From: Pseudothauera rhizosphaerae
Lineage (GTDB): Bacteria > Pseudomonadota > Gammaproteobacteria > Burkholderiales > Rhodocyclaceae
DNA: 64,000 nt
Reading direction: 5' to 3'
Assembly (NCBI RefSeq): GCF_004801305.1
Contig: NZ_SSOD01000011.1
Coordinates: forward strand, 62,001-126,000
Position 1 is the first letter of the stretch. Each line of letters starts with the position of its first letter. The notes under the pieces are model-generated. The model did no database searches. It was given only the letters and a program-made list of their open reading frames with translations, and was not told the origin of the DNA. The translations under genes were made by a program, and so were the position numbers. Below are positions 53,897 to 64,000 of this stretch, piece after piece.

Positions 53897-55423
53897 TCAG
53901 CTATTGGTGGTTGCCATGCCTCGCCATTGGGCAAAGTTGCGCTGATCTTCCGACCCTTCGAAGCCCATGTTGTCGATGCCGGGCCGCAGATGCACCCACT
54001 TGAAGAATTCCTCGAGACCGCCGCCGCCCATATTGCCCTGCAGCATCTGATTCACCGGCAGCCAGGACTGGATGTACTTCTCCGGTTCGTTCTCGAAGAT
54101 GTGCTGGCAATGATCGGAACAGAAGTGGTACTTCTCCTTCTTGTACACGGTCTGGCGATGGCACAGCTTTGTCGGGTCGCCGGGTTCGGTGAAGATCATG
54201 GGGAACTGGCAGACTTGGCAGTTCGCCCCCAGGCCACCCGCATTCACGTAGCGCTTTCCCTCTTTCTCCATCTGCGCCCACATTTCCCACCGCGGCCGGT
54301 AATACTTGTCGAAGGTGTCCGGGTATTTGGCCGACAGCCAGTCCAGTTCCTCCGGTGAGGGGATCCAGGTGTGGAACATGGTGCCGAAGTTCCACTGGTA
54401 CAACGCGGCCCACAGCTGATGCGACACGTGCTCCTTCGCCTCGGCAGCCTGCGCGACGCAATCGGGCACCTTGATACCGTAGCGCGCGAGATCCCTGAAC
54501 AGGGCGCCGCCGTTCTGCTCGAAGTAGATATCCCAGGCTTCCCTCCAGCTCATCACGCGCTTGGGCAGCATGTAGTCCATCATCGCGCCGATCAGCGACA
54601 GGAAGCGGGTACCACGCCAGGTCCACTTGTCGATCCAGCCCTGGACGATCGGCAGGTTGTCGGGATCCTGCTCCAGCATGAACTTGATGCACTCGAGCCC
54701 CAGCGTCATGTGGCGCGCTTCGTCCGACTGCGCGGAAAAGCCGAACGTCATCGTACCGACGTCGCCGTTGTAGGCTGCACCGGAAACGAACGGCACGAAC
54801 ACCAGGTTGGTCAGCACGTATTCGAATGAGAAGCCGATCGCCACCATCCACTCGAACGGCCCGCCGGTGATGGCGTCGTCGATGAAGGATTTGCCGACGG
54901 ACTGGTACCACATGCGCGGGTACTGATGCACGAAGGCGTTGATGCCGTTGTAGTACTTGTTGTAATTGCTCGCCGTGTGGATCTGGGTCTGGGCGTGGCG
55001 GATCTCGTCGATCGCCTGCATCTGGCAGGCGACCCGCGGCCCGACGCCGCGGAACTGGCGGCCAGCGATCGAGAACCCCCGGTGCGCCATGTATTCCACC
55101 TGCGGCACCGCGGTGAAGAAGATCTTGATCGCATTGATGTAGCGCGCGTCGGTCACGTTCAGGTGGCCATTGGACTGGTTGAACGAGTCCAGAATCGCGT
55201 ACAGCTTGCGCTCCTTTTCGGCCTGGTACTTCCAGTACGCGTCCATCGTCAGGCGGAAAGGGTCTTCCCACTTATCCCAGTCGTGGACCTTGATTCCCTC
55301 GTATTTGTCATAGGGAAACACCACGTCCATCGGCTGATAGGTGGTCTCCCAGTCGAGACCGCGCGTCAGATGACGATAGCGGTCCTTGAGCGACATCTTC
55401 TTCTGCGTAGCTTTCATATCCAT
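53897..55423 (-). CDS. dmpN: phenol hydroxylase large oxygenase component P3
   Basis: The 508-residue alpha subunit of the bacterial multicomponent monooxygenases has diiron ligands in the two E-x-x-H motifs, AIDEIRHAQTQIH near 145 and SDEARHMTLGLE near 240. The characteristic cysteine cluster near the C-terminus is also present (CQVCQFPM, HFCSDHCQHIF). It hydroxylates phenol and substituted phenols to catechols. The start is ATG 55423 or ATG 55417 two codons later; the second has better spacing from AGGA. A full-length, intact member of the DmpN/LapN/PoxD group. Confidence 0.96.
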   Translation of the reverse strand: MDMKATQKKMSLKDRYRHLTRGLDWETTYQPMDVVFPYDKYEGIKVHDWDKWEDPFRLTMDAYWKYQAEKERKLYAILDSFNQSNGHLNVTDARYINAIKIFFTAVPQVEYMAHRGFSIAGRQFRGVGPRVACQMQAIDEIRHAQTQIHTASNYNKYYNGINAFVHQYPRMWYQSVGKSFIDDAITGGPFEWMVAIGFSFEYVLTNLVFVPFVSGAAYNGDVGTMTFGFSAQSDEARHMTLGLECIKFMLEQDPDNLPIVQGWIDKWTWRGTRFLSLIGAMMDYMLPKRVMSWREAWDIYFEQNGGALFRDLARYGIKVPDCVAQAAEAKEHVSHQLWAALYQWNFGTMFHTWIPSPEELDWLSAKYPDTFDKYYRPRWEMWAQMEKEGKRYVNAGGLGANCQVCQFPMIFTEPGDPTKLCHRQTVYKKEKYHFCSDHCQHIFENEPEKYIQSWLPVNQMLQGNMGGGGLEEFFKWVHLRPGIDNMGFEGSEDQRNFAQWRGMATTNS

Positions 55424-55447
55424 TTCCTGCCCCTCCGTTGTCGGTAT

Positions 55448-55717
55448 TCAGTCTTTCCATGCCAGGGTGAATTCGTCATCGTCTTCATCCAGATGGCCGG
55501 AGATCGTGATGAGATTGACGTTGAGTTCCTGCAGATCGTAGGGACGGCCGATGCGTTCTTCGATCGAAGCGCGCTTCACTGTTAAACAGCCCTCGGCATC
55601 GATCTTCACCAGCCCTGGACTATGCTGGACGGTGGCCGCCGGGTTGTCCGCGACGATCGCGTCGACGATCGGGCGGGTTTCCTCGTTTGCCTGAAACGCA
55701 ATGAATACGATCGACAT
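55448..55717 (-). CDS. dmpM: phenol hydroxylase regulatory component P2
   Basis: The 89-residue cofactor-less effector protein of the MmoB/DmpM family reads SIVFIAFQANEETRPIVDAI ... LNVNLITISGHLDEDDDEFTL. It binds the oxygenase and couples reductase electrons to hydroxylation. It lies between P1 (three bases upstream) and P3 as in known dmp/lap/pox operons. Confidence 0.95.
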   Translation of the reverse strand: MSIVFIAFQANEETRPIVDAIVADNPAATVQHSPGLVKIDAEGCLTVKRASIEERIGRPYDLQELNVNLITISGHLDEDDDEFTLAWKD

Positions 55718-55720
55718 TTA

Positions 55721-56716
55721 TCACTCCCCTTCCCAGATTCCGAGCTTCTGCAGACGAGCCTTGAGCTCATCGGTGATCACGCCGACAACGGCTTCGGCAT
55801 CCGAGCCGAAGGCGGCAACCGCCAGGGCGGCCAGGGCTTCGGTACCGCGGCCGAAGTAGTCGAATGCCCATTCCGACACGAGAAGCTTGTTCTCCGCCGA
55901 CTCGGCGACGGCCGTCTTGACGATGGCATCGACCCAGCGCGTGGCCTCGCTGTCCCAGTCGCTCATGAACTTGGTCGCCAGGCCATGGAAGGCATTGCCG
56001 TCTGCGGAGATCAGCGTGCGAAGGTGGCGATACAGGAAGGGATAAAGAAGACCGTCGAGCACGAGGTTCTGCGCGACGAAGAGTTCGAACCAGTCCTTCA
56101 CGACGAAGCTGTCCTCGAGATAGCGGCGCAGGGGCTGCCACGATGCTCCGCGCAGCCAGAGTTCCTTCGCTGCGTGCAGCGCCTCCTCACCGCCGAGCGC
56201 CAACCCGATACGGCTGATCTGCTGCGCGATCCCGAGCCGGTCCATGGCCGCGTAGTTGCACGCCGCCTCGAACGCAGTCCCGTACCCGTATGCCGACATG
56301 AACATGTTGTTCATGTTGGCCCCCCATTCCGCATGCCGCGCGGGCACCAGGAACTGCAGCATCAGCTCGCGGGAGCGCTCCGGCAGCGCCTCGACCATGC
56401 CGTTCTCCACCGCAAACGCGAAGGCCGAATCCGCCGCCTCCTGCTGCTTGGCGCGGGCGATGGTGTAGGCGCCGTAGTAATACTGGCGCGGATCCTTGAA
56501 GTCGTACCAATCCTTCATTCGGATTCGGGTGCGGCGCTCATCGAAGATTTCGAGATCCGGCTCCCATGTCGGGCGGTAGTGATAGAGCCAGGTCTGCTGA
56601 ATGTCGTAAGTGCCCTCCTGATAGCGCGTCGCGGGCTTGTCGCCGAACCGCTCCGCCAAGTGATCGAAGGTCTGGCGCAACGGTTTGATTTCGACGGTTC
56701 GCAAGTCAATTTGCAT
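55721..56716 (-). CDS. dmpL: phenol hydroxylase small oxygenase component P1
   Basis: The 331-residue beta subunit of the diiron oxygenase opens QIDLRTVEIKPLRQTFDHLA and has YRPTWEPDLEIFDERRT and RYLEDSFVVKDWFELFVAQNLV. It lacks the diiron ligands, as expected for this subunit, and pairs with the P3 subunit. Encoded 20 bases after P0. Confidence 0.95.
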   Translation of the reverse strand: MQIDLRTVEIKPLRQTFDHLAERFGDKPATRYQEGTYDIQQTWLYHYRPTWEPDLEIFDERRTRIRMKDWYDFKDPRQYYYGAYTIARAKQQEAADSAFAFAVENGMVEALPERSRELMLQFLVPARHAEWGANMNNMFMSAYGYGTAFEAACNYAAMDRLGIAQQISRIGLALGGEEALHAAKELWLRGASWQPLRRYLEDSFVVKDWFELFVAQNLVLDGLLYPFLYRHLRTLISADGNAFHGLATKFMSDWDSEATRWVDAIVKTAVAESAENKLLVSEWAFDYFGRGTEALAALAVAAFGSDAEAVVGVITDELKARLQKLGIWEGE

Positions 56717-56736
56717 CTATGTCTCCTGATTGATTT

Positions 56737-57006
56737 CTAAGCCTCGTGCGGTCCACCTGCGACGCGGTCGACGACATCTCTCAGCCTCCAGCCCATTTCG
56801 CCATCGGCGCAATGTTCGCTGGAAGAGGTGAGAACGACAGCCCGATTCCGGGCGCAGAACTCTTCGAACGCGTTCTGTGGAAGGATCAACTCAACGAACA
56901 ACTCGGGGTCGCCGATCGCGAAGTCGAACTCGATGAAGCCGCCCGGCCTGTTGCCCGTGACGCGGACGTACCTGCGGCTGTGAATCAGCCCTGATAGCTG
57001 TTGCAC
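56737..57006 (-). CDS. dmpK: phenol hydroxylase assembly component P0
   Basis: The 89-residue protein of the DmpK family (RRYVRVTGNRPGGFIEFDFAIGD, FVELILPQNAFEEFC) helps assemble iron into the oxygenase. I chose a GTG start at 57006 because AAAGAGGAG lies five bases upstream and the length then matches family members of about 90 residues. A frame from 57060 adds 18 unlikely residues. It is the first gene of the operon; a sigma-54 promoter lies about 93 bases upstream. Confidence 0.9.
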   Translation of the reverse strand: MQQLSGLIHSRRYVRVTGNRPGGFIEFDFAIGDPELFVELILPQNAFEEFCARNRAVVLTSSSEHCADGEMGWRLRDVVDRVAGGPHEA

Positions 57007-57098
57007 GACGTCTCCTCTTTCTCGAAGCATCGGACGAAGGGATGGCCCGCTACGCCGCATGCTCGCTTTTCATGGCCATTTGGATGGCAAGGCTCTAT

Positions 57099-57114
57099 AG
57101 CAGCCATCGTGCCA
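57099..57114 (-). promoter_or_regulatory. sigma-54 promoter of the phenol hydroxylase operon
   Basis: On the - strand TGGCACG, four bases, CTGCT: a perfect -24 element and a -12 element that keeps the key GC with correct spacing. It reads towards the P0 gene and is divergent from the activator gene at 57301. Confidence 0.82.
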
Positions 57115-57154
57115 ACCACCCTTCAGGCACATGAGGGAGAACCGACCTTGAATC

Positions 57155-57239
57155 CAAGCACTTGCATTCATTGAGTTTTTTCCGGCCTTTCTTTCTAAGT
57201 CAGGCCAGGAGAGCGCTCATACCCCAAGGCAAGTGCTTG
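57155..57239. promoter_or_regulatory. pair of 11-base sites in inverted orientation, activator-site candidates
   Basis: CAAGCACTTGC (57155-57165) and GCAAGTGCTTG (57229-57239) are exact reverse complements of each other. The second lies within the 14-base inverted repeat GGCAAGTGCTTGCC (57228-57241). They sit about 40 and 115 bases upstream of the -24 element, between the divergent operon and activator gene, where DmpR-type proteins bind. Confidence 0.55.
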
Positions 57240-57300
57240 CCAAGGGAGGGCGGAACTCATAAATTTCCGACCACGCAGCTCAGATTGTTTGAATTTTCGA

Positions 57301-59115
<1,815 letters not shown>

Positions 59116-59164
59116 CCCCGAATCTCATGAAGAACTCGATACTTGCTTCGGTTCCATCCATACG

Positions 59165-59340
59165 AAACCAACACACAGAAAACAAGGTGGTGCGTCCCCT
59201 TCTGGAAGCGCGGCCATATCACAGACCAACCCATCGCCCATGGCATCAGCCGAAATCCGGCAGCCTATGGCTTGCCCCACACCTGCAACAGCGCGGGAGC
59301 GGCTGGTGTCGATGAAGTCGGTGCCCCCCACGGCCACCAT
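59165..59340 (-). pseudogene. decayed copy of the 3' end of the primase-helicase gene
   Basis: On the - strand the reading DFIDTS ... AIGCRISADAMGDGLVCDM ... GDAPP parallels the primase-helicase C-terminus at 6.2 kb (DFIDTGH ... AMGYQISVDAVSDALAFDM ... GEAPP). The DNA match is about four bases in five over roughly 90 bases (59188-59275 with 6254-6340). A deletion follows, then renewed similarity at GATGAAGTCGGTG. No upstream helicase part remains. The orientation is the same as the intact gene, so the two copies are direct repeats about 53 kb apart. Confidence 0.75.
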
Positions 59341-59375
59341 CTACCAAAAAGCGCTTGAGTGACGATGAGGCACCG

Positions 59376-59640
59376 CTAGCCTACGTAGCAATTCTCGTTG
59401 TGCCAGCGCAGATAGACCGCACCAGGACGATGATCCGGATGTTCCGGCAGCCTCGGCAGGGGCTGACCATGCAGGCGATAGTAGGCCTTGCCGTTGAACC
59501 ACTCCTCACTGATGCGCGGGCTGACCTTGACGTGATAATCGGGTGTGACGGTCACCAGCAACGTTCCTCCCAGGTGACCCTCCGTTTTCAACCAGAGGGC
59601 ACAGGGGCAATCGCTTCACTGTCCTCGGTCCATCCGTGAC
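59376..59640 (-). pseudogene. remnant of an HNH-type restriction endonuclease gene, C-terminal end
   Basis: The - strand frame ending at 59376 reads VKVSPRISEEWFNGKAYYRL then HGQPLPRLPEHPDHRP and RWHNENCY. This resembles the C-terminal end of HNH-type restriction-associated endonucleases (pattern SPRI-EE-NG--YY-LHG ... WHNE). A second frame just upstream gives LPLCPLVENGG, like the HNH core LCPLHH, so a frameshift separates the two. The rest of the gene is absent. I match the family by pattern from memory. Confidence 0.5.
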
Positions 59641-59731
59641 TAGGCGCACGGCATCGATCCGCATCGGATCAAGTGCAATTCGGCTCGAAAGCCATTTTCG
59701 CAACAGTTCCATTCGAAAATATCCGGCCTGA

Positions 59732-60436
59732 CTACCGACCCAGTAATTGCGTTCGAGACTTGGCGATAGCGCGCAGCCGGGCGCGGACGATTTTTCTTTG
59801 CTCGGGCTTTGGCAACGTAGCGAAATCCGGGCAGGGCTCACCGTCGAGCCGTGCTTCTGGACCGAACATGTGGCCTTGCAGTTCGATCAGGTGTTGGGAG
59901 AGTCGGTGCTCGTCGTCGTCCAGGTGTTCGGGATGGTCGTGCAGGTATGCGCGCGTCTTGCTCAGATCCAGGCCGGTGGCCCAGGCCATCAGGCAGACCT
60001 GGGTCTCGCGGTAATGCAGGTCTTCCAAACCACGGAGCAAATCCAGGAGCGGGTCCGATGTCTGGGTGGCTGTACGCAGGAAGCGCGGCTTCGGCCTGAG
60101 CAGTTCCTCCAGCCGGTCGGCGACATCTTTGAGCGGGGCAGATAGGGGCCAAGTCTGGCGGCGTTCCCACAGGCGCAGGATGAGATCCACGCATTCGCGC
60201 CGCGCCGACTCCCCCGCCGCACCTTCGGGGGCGGAGGCAGCACTTTCCATTTTCTCCGCAAGATAGTGGGCCAGCCAGCGGCCCAGGGTATCCATCTCAC
60301 GGTCGAGCTTCAGCTCCTCAAGTATCCGTTGGCCCAAGGCGATGGTGGTGCTCCAGGGTTTCGAGGTGTCCGCTGGGGTGGAGGAGGTAGAGGAGGACGG
60401 CGGGGGGCTGGTAGTCGATGTTTTTTTCCTGGCCAT
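59732..60436 (-). CDS. hypothetical helical protein overlapping the large repeat protein gene
   Basis: The 234-residue protein has a low-complexity Ser/Thr/Pro N-terminus (residues 1-28, where it overlaps the other gene) followed by a helical body (ALGQRILEELKLDREMDTLG, LAHYLAEKMESA, ECVDLILRLWERR, VADRLEELLRPKPRFL) and a basic end (RKIVRARLRAIAKSRTQLL). No known domain is recognised. It overlaps the 3' end of the large upstream gene by 119 bases in another frame; the start could be ATG 60436 or a later one such as ATG 60295. Partner role inferred from the overlap only. Confidence 0.65.
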   Translation of the reverse strand: MARKKTSTTSPPPSSSTSSTPADTSKPWSTTIALGQRILEELKLDREMDTLGRWLAHYLAEKMESAASAPEGAAGESARRECVDLILRLWERRQTWPLSAPLKDVADRLEELLRPKPRFLRTATQTSDPLLDLLRGLEDLHYRETQVCLMAWATGLDLSKTRAYLHDHPEHLDDDEHRLSQHLIELQGHMFGPEARLDGEPCPDFATLPKPEQRKIVRARLRAIAKSRTQLLGR

Positions 60437-63400
60437 GGCGGCGTTCTTTCCGGTCGATTTGAACTTCGAGCATCAGACAGCGTTGCTGTGCTTGCAGATA
60501 GCCAAGCAGCCGGTCGAGCCTGATCTGCAATCGCCATCCCGCGGAGTATTCGGCCCCTTCCCTGTCCTCATGGGGGTCGCTCCAGGCGGTGATCTCGGCG
60601 ATGAGCCGATGCGGATCGGAGCGGTCCAGATAGCGTTTTCCCGTCGGATCCGGCTGTACGTGGAGTGCTTCTTGTACGGTTTGAGGAAAGCGAGGAAGGT
60701 CGGTATCCATGCCGTACAGCAGCGGGTCGTGGCCGTCCAGTTCTTTTTCCACCGAAGTTTCTGCTATCCAGCCGCGCAGGCTGAACCCCGGTTCATCGAT
60801 TTCCAGATCATGACCCGCCGGGGGAATGCGGTAAGGCGTCGGGTCGCCGATCGCCTGGAGTGCGCGCAACAGAGCGTGCGCGGATTGCGGACTGACCAGT
60901 GCGGACTCGATGCGATGGCGCTCCCGCCGTCCCGACTCATGGATGTCGACCGCGGCCGCCACAATCAGACAGTCATTGTTTCCGGATGACCGCAGGCCAA
61001 GGCAGTGGTCGAAGGCACTGGGGACGGTGGGCTTGAGCCAGTCTTCCTGCGGGGTGGCAAGGCCATGGAGTTGCGCCTCCAGCGGAACCGGGGCACGCAG
61101 TTCAGACAGCCAGCAGCGGGAATGCGTGGGCAGATGGCTTTGCAGCCAGTATTCCCACCGATCGTAGCTGGAATCGGGAGATCTAAGCGTGTTCGGCCGG
61201 CTGTCGATCAATTCACCCGCCACGAGAAGCATGGCATGGTATTCCAGATAGGTTCGCCCTTCTTCGATGATGGGCAGGCTGCCGTGGTCATTGCGGGTCA
61301 AGTGCCAATCCCGGTCATGCCCCCTGTTTCCAGGCTGCGGAACGGTGTGCCCGAAGACACCCCATCGGTCGCAAATCCATTTCTCCGCCAGGACGGCGAC
61401 CTCGTCGCCACCCAGATTGAAACGTCGCCCCAAAGGGGCATACCAGTACGGCAAGGTATCCAGTGAATTGAAATCGAACCGCCCTTCGTAGTTGCGTGCA
61501 TCTGATAGATGCCGGCGCATGCCTTCGATGACGTGTACCGCGACCGGCTGGTTTACCGCTTCGATCTGCAGCCGGGTCTCGGCATCCAGTGTTCCGGGCA
61601 GGACATCCTCTACGGCCAACAGGGTACGCTTGGCCAATTCCCGTATCTGCACGTGCGGGAAATCCCGCGACAGGGCGTGGCGCAGCAGCGTTTCCACGTG
61701 GGGTCGCAGTGCGGCCGGGTGATCCAGCGCAAAGCGGGCGAGGAAGATCATCAGATAGGCGCGGGCGGACATCCACAGGAAGTAGCTGTCCGCAGGGAGA
61801 AAACCATCGACATGCTCGGCGTCCAGCCGCCCAATCAGTGCAGCAAGCAGTGCAGGCGCATGCTGCAAGTCCATGTCGCGCAGCGCATGGAGGCAGGACC
61901 AGCGAATGCGGGTATCCGGATGGCCGAGCAAGGTATGGAGCAAGGTGGCGAACGGTGCGGCACGGTCTTCACCGTAAACTTGCCAGGCCGGCAGGGGCGG
62001 TAGGGGTTTCTGTTGGCGTTCTTCAAGGGCACGCTCGCCGTGAACAATCGCCTCCTCAAGCAGGGTTTTGCGTTGTTCCGCTCCGAGCCCCGCCGCCAGC
62101 ACCCCCGCCAGGGGATAAAGCTGCCATGCCCCCAGCCGCTCCACCCAATCCGCCAGGGCAGGGGCCAGCAGATCGAGCCAGCGTTCCAGCTTGACGAAAG
62201 GCAGGCGCGACAAGCGGGCGAGATGTTCATCCACATGGTAGGGGTAGCCGAGCAGGCCCGGCAGATGCCGGCGTACCAGCTCGGGCATGCCTGACACCGC
62301 CCAGCGTTGCACCGGATAGGCATGCCGCCAACTGTTCAGACAGATTTCCCACTCGTTCAGGTATTCGTCCGAATACAGGCGCGTGTCAGGCAGTTCCAGC
62401 AAGGCCTGCAGATAGGCGGGACGTTCCGAGGGACTGAGTCGCTGTCGCACCTGCTCGTAGAATGTGCCGTGGCCTTGGTAACCCGGCAACTCGCGTAACC
62501 CTGCCAGCAACGCTGGCAAGCGTGCAGGAATAGGAGCTTGGCCAAAAAATAGATCCCAGTCGACCTGCTCGCTTGGAGATTGCTCAGACCAGTGGCTCTG
62601 TTGCGGGTGGCTGTAAGCCGTCTCTTGGCGGGGATGGGCGGCCACGAAGGCCAGGTATTCCCGCAAAGGCTGGCCTTCCGGCAGGTGGCCGCAGTGGTTT
62701 GTGCTTAGCCAGGCCTGGAGGCGTCGGGCGCAGGCGGCACGTTCATCGCGCGAGATGTCGCGCAGCACCCAGTGCACGACGCACCCCAGCAGGTTGCGGA
62801 AGGTGTCGGAGGACACGCCACGCTGCGCCAGCGTGACATCGAGCATGGAGACAAAGGCATCGGCCGTACCACGCCCGCTCCATCCCAAGCGAAGGAGTCC
62901 CAGAGCCTGGCCGGGCTGAAGCCGGCCCTCGTCCAGGGCGGTCTGGCTGAGCTCGCCCGTACTGCTGCGGATGCCCAGATGGCCCAGATCGGCCCATCGT
63001 ACAAATAAAGCGTAGCCGCTGGGCGTATGGAGGCCGAGCACGGCACGAAATACGCGCTCCCAAGGATAGGCATCCTCATTGGTGACATAAATGTGCGTTT
63101 CTTCGGCCAGCCGCACAAGGCGGGCGGACAGATCGCGGGCCTCGCTTTCGTCCAGATCGTTCTTCAGACCTTCGGCGCTGCCCGCCAGATATCGGAGCCG
63201 ATCGCAAAGATCATCGTTCAACTCCCTGGCCACATTGACCGCCTGATGAAAGAAGTCGGCCCCCATGGCCGGATCGTGGGGCTGAGCCAACGCGGCGGCG
63301 CGCAGCAATGCTTCGCAGTGTTCCTGGCCGTTGGTGGGATGCTCGGCCAGATACCCGGCCGCACGGTCGAGCAAGGCCAGGCCGCGCCGAATCTGGTCGT

Positions 63401-64000
63401 GGCGGGTCAGCAGACGGGCGGCTAGGCTGATCCAGTAGGTCGGCGCGCCATCCCCGAATTTGCTGGCCATGGCCTCGGCCAGGGTATCCAGAAACACGCC
63501 GATTTCCCCGGTGCAGGCCAGCGCGGCTTCCGCCAGCGGGGGCAGAGCATCGCTCAGGTAAAAATCGAAGTCCCGGCCATAGCGCCAGCGCTCTGCCGTG
63601 CCACGATTGAGTGCCTCGGTCAGCCGGGGCAGCAGATCGGTGCTGGCGGGGCGATCGATGACCGCCTCGGCACGCAGGCGGTAGAGCTGAAACCGCGCCC
63701 CCACCATGGTGTGAAAGCGCTGGCGTTCTTCACCTCGCTCGTATTCGGGCGTCTCTTCGTGGAATTTGAGCAGCCGCTGCGCCAGTGCCTGCTCGTCCGG
63801 CGCCTTGCCGTTGAGTTCGGCAAGCAGTGCCAACACCCGGAGTTGGGGAATGAAACGGCTGGCGTCATGACCGTCCCGCGGTGCGAAATTGGTTTCCAGC
63901 GGGGAGAGACGCTCCAACAGGCGGCTTATGCGTTCCGGGGCAATACCGTAGGCTGCCAGCAGTTCGGCGAATTCGACTCCGACGGCGGCCCGCAGGGCCA
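60318..64000 (-). CDS. large protein of unknown function, start beyond the window
   Basis: The frame is open to the right edge (visible upstream reading ELLAAYGIAPERISRLLERL), so at least 1,226 residues and a missing N-terminus. The visible part is mostly helical and repeat-like: YWISLAARLLTRHDQIRRGL, HPDTRIRWSCLHALRDMDLQ and LRHALSRDFPHVQIREL look like TPR/HEAT-type helices. A more mixed C-terminal domain follows (HIESGR-like, DLEIDEPGFSLRGWIAE, RLQIRLDRLLGYL). Such scaffolds occur in large STAND/defence proteins, but no NTPase or nuclease motif is visible here; any would be in the missing N-terminus. Confidence 0.75.
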   Translation of the reverse strand, partial: ALRAAVGVEFAELLAAYGIAPERISRLLERLSPLETNFAPRDGHDASRFIPQLRVLALLAELNGKAPDEQALAQRLLKFHEETPEYERGEERQRFHTMVGARFQLYRLRAEAVIDRPASTDLLPRLTEALNRGTAERWRYGRDFDFYLSDALPPLAEAALACTGEIGVFLDTLAEAMASKFGDGAPTYWISLAARLLTRHDQIRRGLALLDRAAGYLAEHPTNGQEHCEALLRAAALAQPHDPAMGADFFHQAVNVARELNDDLCDRLRYLAGSAEGLKNDLDESEARDLSARLVRLAEETHIYVTNEDAYPWERVFRAVLGLHTPSGYALFVRWADLGHLGIRSSTGELSQTALDEGRLQPGQALGLLRLGWSGRGTADAFVSMLDVTLAQRGVSSDTFRNLLGCVVHWVLRDISRDERAACARRLQAWLSTNHCGHLPEGQPLREYLAFVAAHPRQETAYSHPQQSHWSEQSPSEQVDWDLFFGQAPIPARLPALLAGLRELPGYQGHGTFYEQVRQRLSPSERPAYLQALLELPDTRLYSDEYLNEWEICLNSWRHAYPVQRWAVSGMPELVRRHLPGLLGYPYHVDEHLARLSRLPFVKLERWLDLLAPALADWVERLGAWQLYPLAGVLAAGLGAEQRKTLLEEAIVHGERALEERQQKPLPPLPAWQVYGEDRAAPFATLLHTLLGHPDTRIRWSCLHALRDMDLQHAPALLAALIGRLDAEHVDGFLPADSYFLWMSARAYLMIFLARFALDHPAALRPHVETLLRHALSRDFPHVQIRELAKRTLLAVEDVLPGTLDAETRLQIEAVNQPVAVHVIEGMRRHLSDARNYEGRFDFNSLDTLPYWYAPLGRRFNLGGDEVAVLAEKWICDRWGVFGHTVPQPGNRGHDRDWHLTRNDHGSLPIIEEGRTYLEYHAMLLVAGELIDSRPNTLRSPDSSYDRWEYWLQSHLPTHSRCWLSELRAPVPLEAQLHGLATPQEDWLKPTVPSAFDHCLGLRSSGNNDCLIVAAAVDIHESGRRERHRIESALVSPQSAHALLRALQAIGDPTPYRIPPAGHDLEIDEPGFSLRGWIAETSVEKELDGHDPLLYGMDTDLPRFPQTVQEALHVQPDPTGKRYLDRSDPHRLIAEITAWSDPHEDREGAEYSAGWRLQIRLDRLLGYLQAQQRCLMLEVQIDRKERRHGQEKNIDYQPPAVLLYLLHPSGHLETLEHHHRLGPTDT

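Noticed and set aside
57083-57102. Forward sigma-54 promoter TGGCAAGGCTCTATAGCA
   Set aside because: Distance between the GG and GC elements is two bases too long.
59125-59340. 71-residue - strand frame as a gene
   Set aside because: Better explained as a decayed helicase 3' end by its match to 6.2 kb.

Overview
The window looks like a chromosomal segment of a GC-rich betaproteobacterium that degrades aromatics. A Rhodocyclales relative (Thauera/Azoarcus/Aromatoleum type) is my best guess. This rests on gene content and codon use, not on a marker gene. No rRNA, tRNA, CRISPR array or intact insertion sequence was seen.

Region 1 (1-5.9 kb, + strand) is an electron-conduit locus: a monoheme cytochrome, a decaheme MtrA/DmsE-type cytochrome, an MtrB/PioB-type outer-membrane barrel, and a membrane protein joining nine heme-c sites to a b-type cytochrome domain. 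A very strong hairpin terminator closes it.

Region 2 (6.2-16.5 kb) is a defence and mobility island. It holds a three-gene cassette with a primase-helicase of the TOTE-conflict type, a broken hipA-like toxin gene, a Phd/VapC-type toxin-antitoxin pair, a CBASS anti-phage locus (WYL regulator of CapW type, two small genes, a Cap15-like membrane effector, a CD-NTase), and a tyrosine-recombinase-like gene with degenerate catalytic residues. The CBASS part is visibly more AT-rich than its surroundings.

Region 3 (16.5-59.1 kb, mostly - strand) is a large catabolic region for hydrophobic alkyl- or aryl-substituted phenols. It contains a six-subunit phenol hydroxylase, a two-component flavin monooxygenase, a p-cresol-methylhydroxylase-type flavocytochrome, a BphC/HsaC-type extradiol dioxygenase, a C-C hydrolase, the hydratase/aldolase/acetaldehyde dehydrogenase lower pathway, and acyl-CoA synthetase plus beta-oxidation enzymes for the released acid. 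It also has an uptake module (DUF1302 and DUF1329 proteins, YCF48 protein, RND/MMPL transporter), a chemoreceptor, two paralogous XylR/DmpR-type sigma-54 activators, a MalT-like LuxR regulator and a TetR regulator. Two operons have good sigma-54 promoters. Four others each carry, 56-173 bases before the first start codon, a shared palindrome with core TCATCCGTTCGGATGA. This is the most striking unexplained signal in the window and suggests one regulator co-ordinates the four operons.

Region 4 (59.1-64 kb) contains a decayed copy of the 3' end of the 6.2-kb helicase gene in the same orientation, an HNH-endonuclease remnant, and an unrecognised two-gene operon (a 234-aa helical protein and a large protein of more than 1,200 aa that runs off the window). 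Related helicase sequence thus brackets about 53 kb including the catabolic region.
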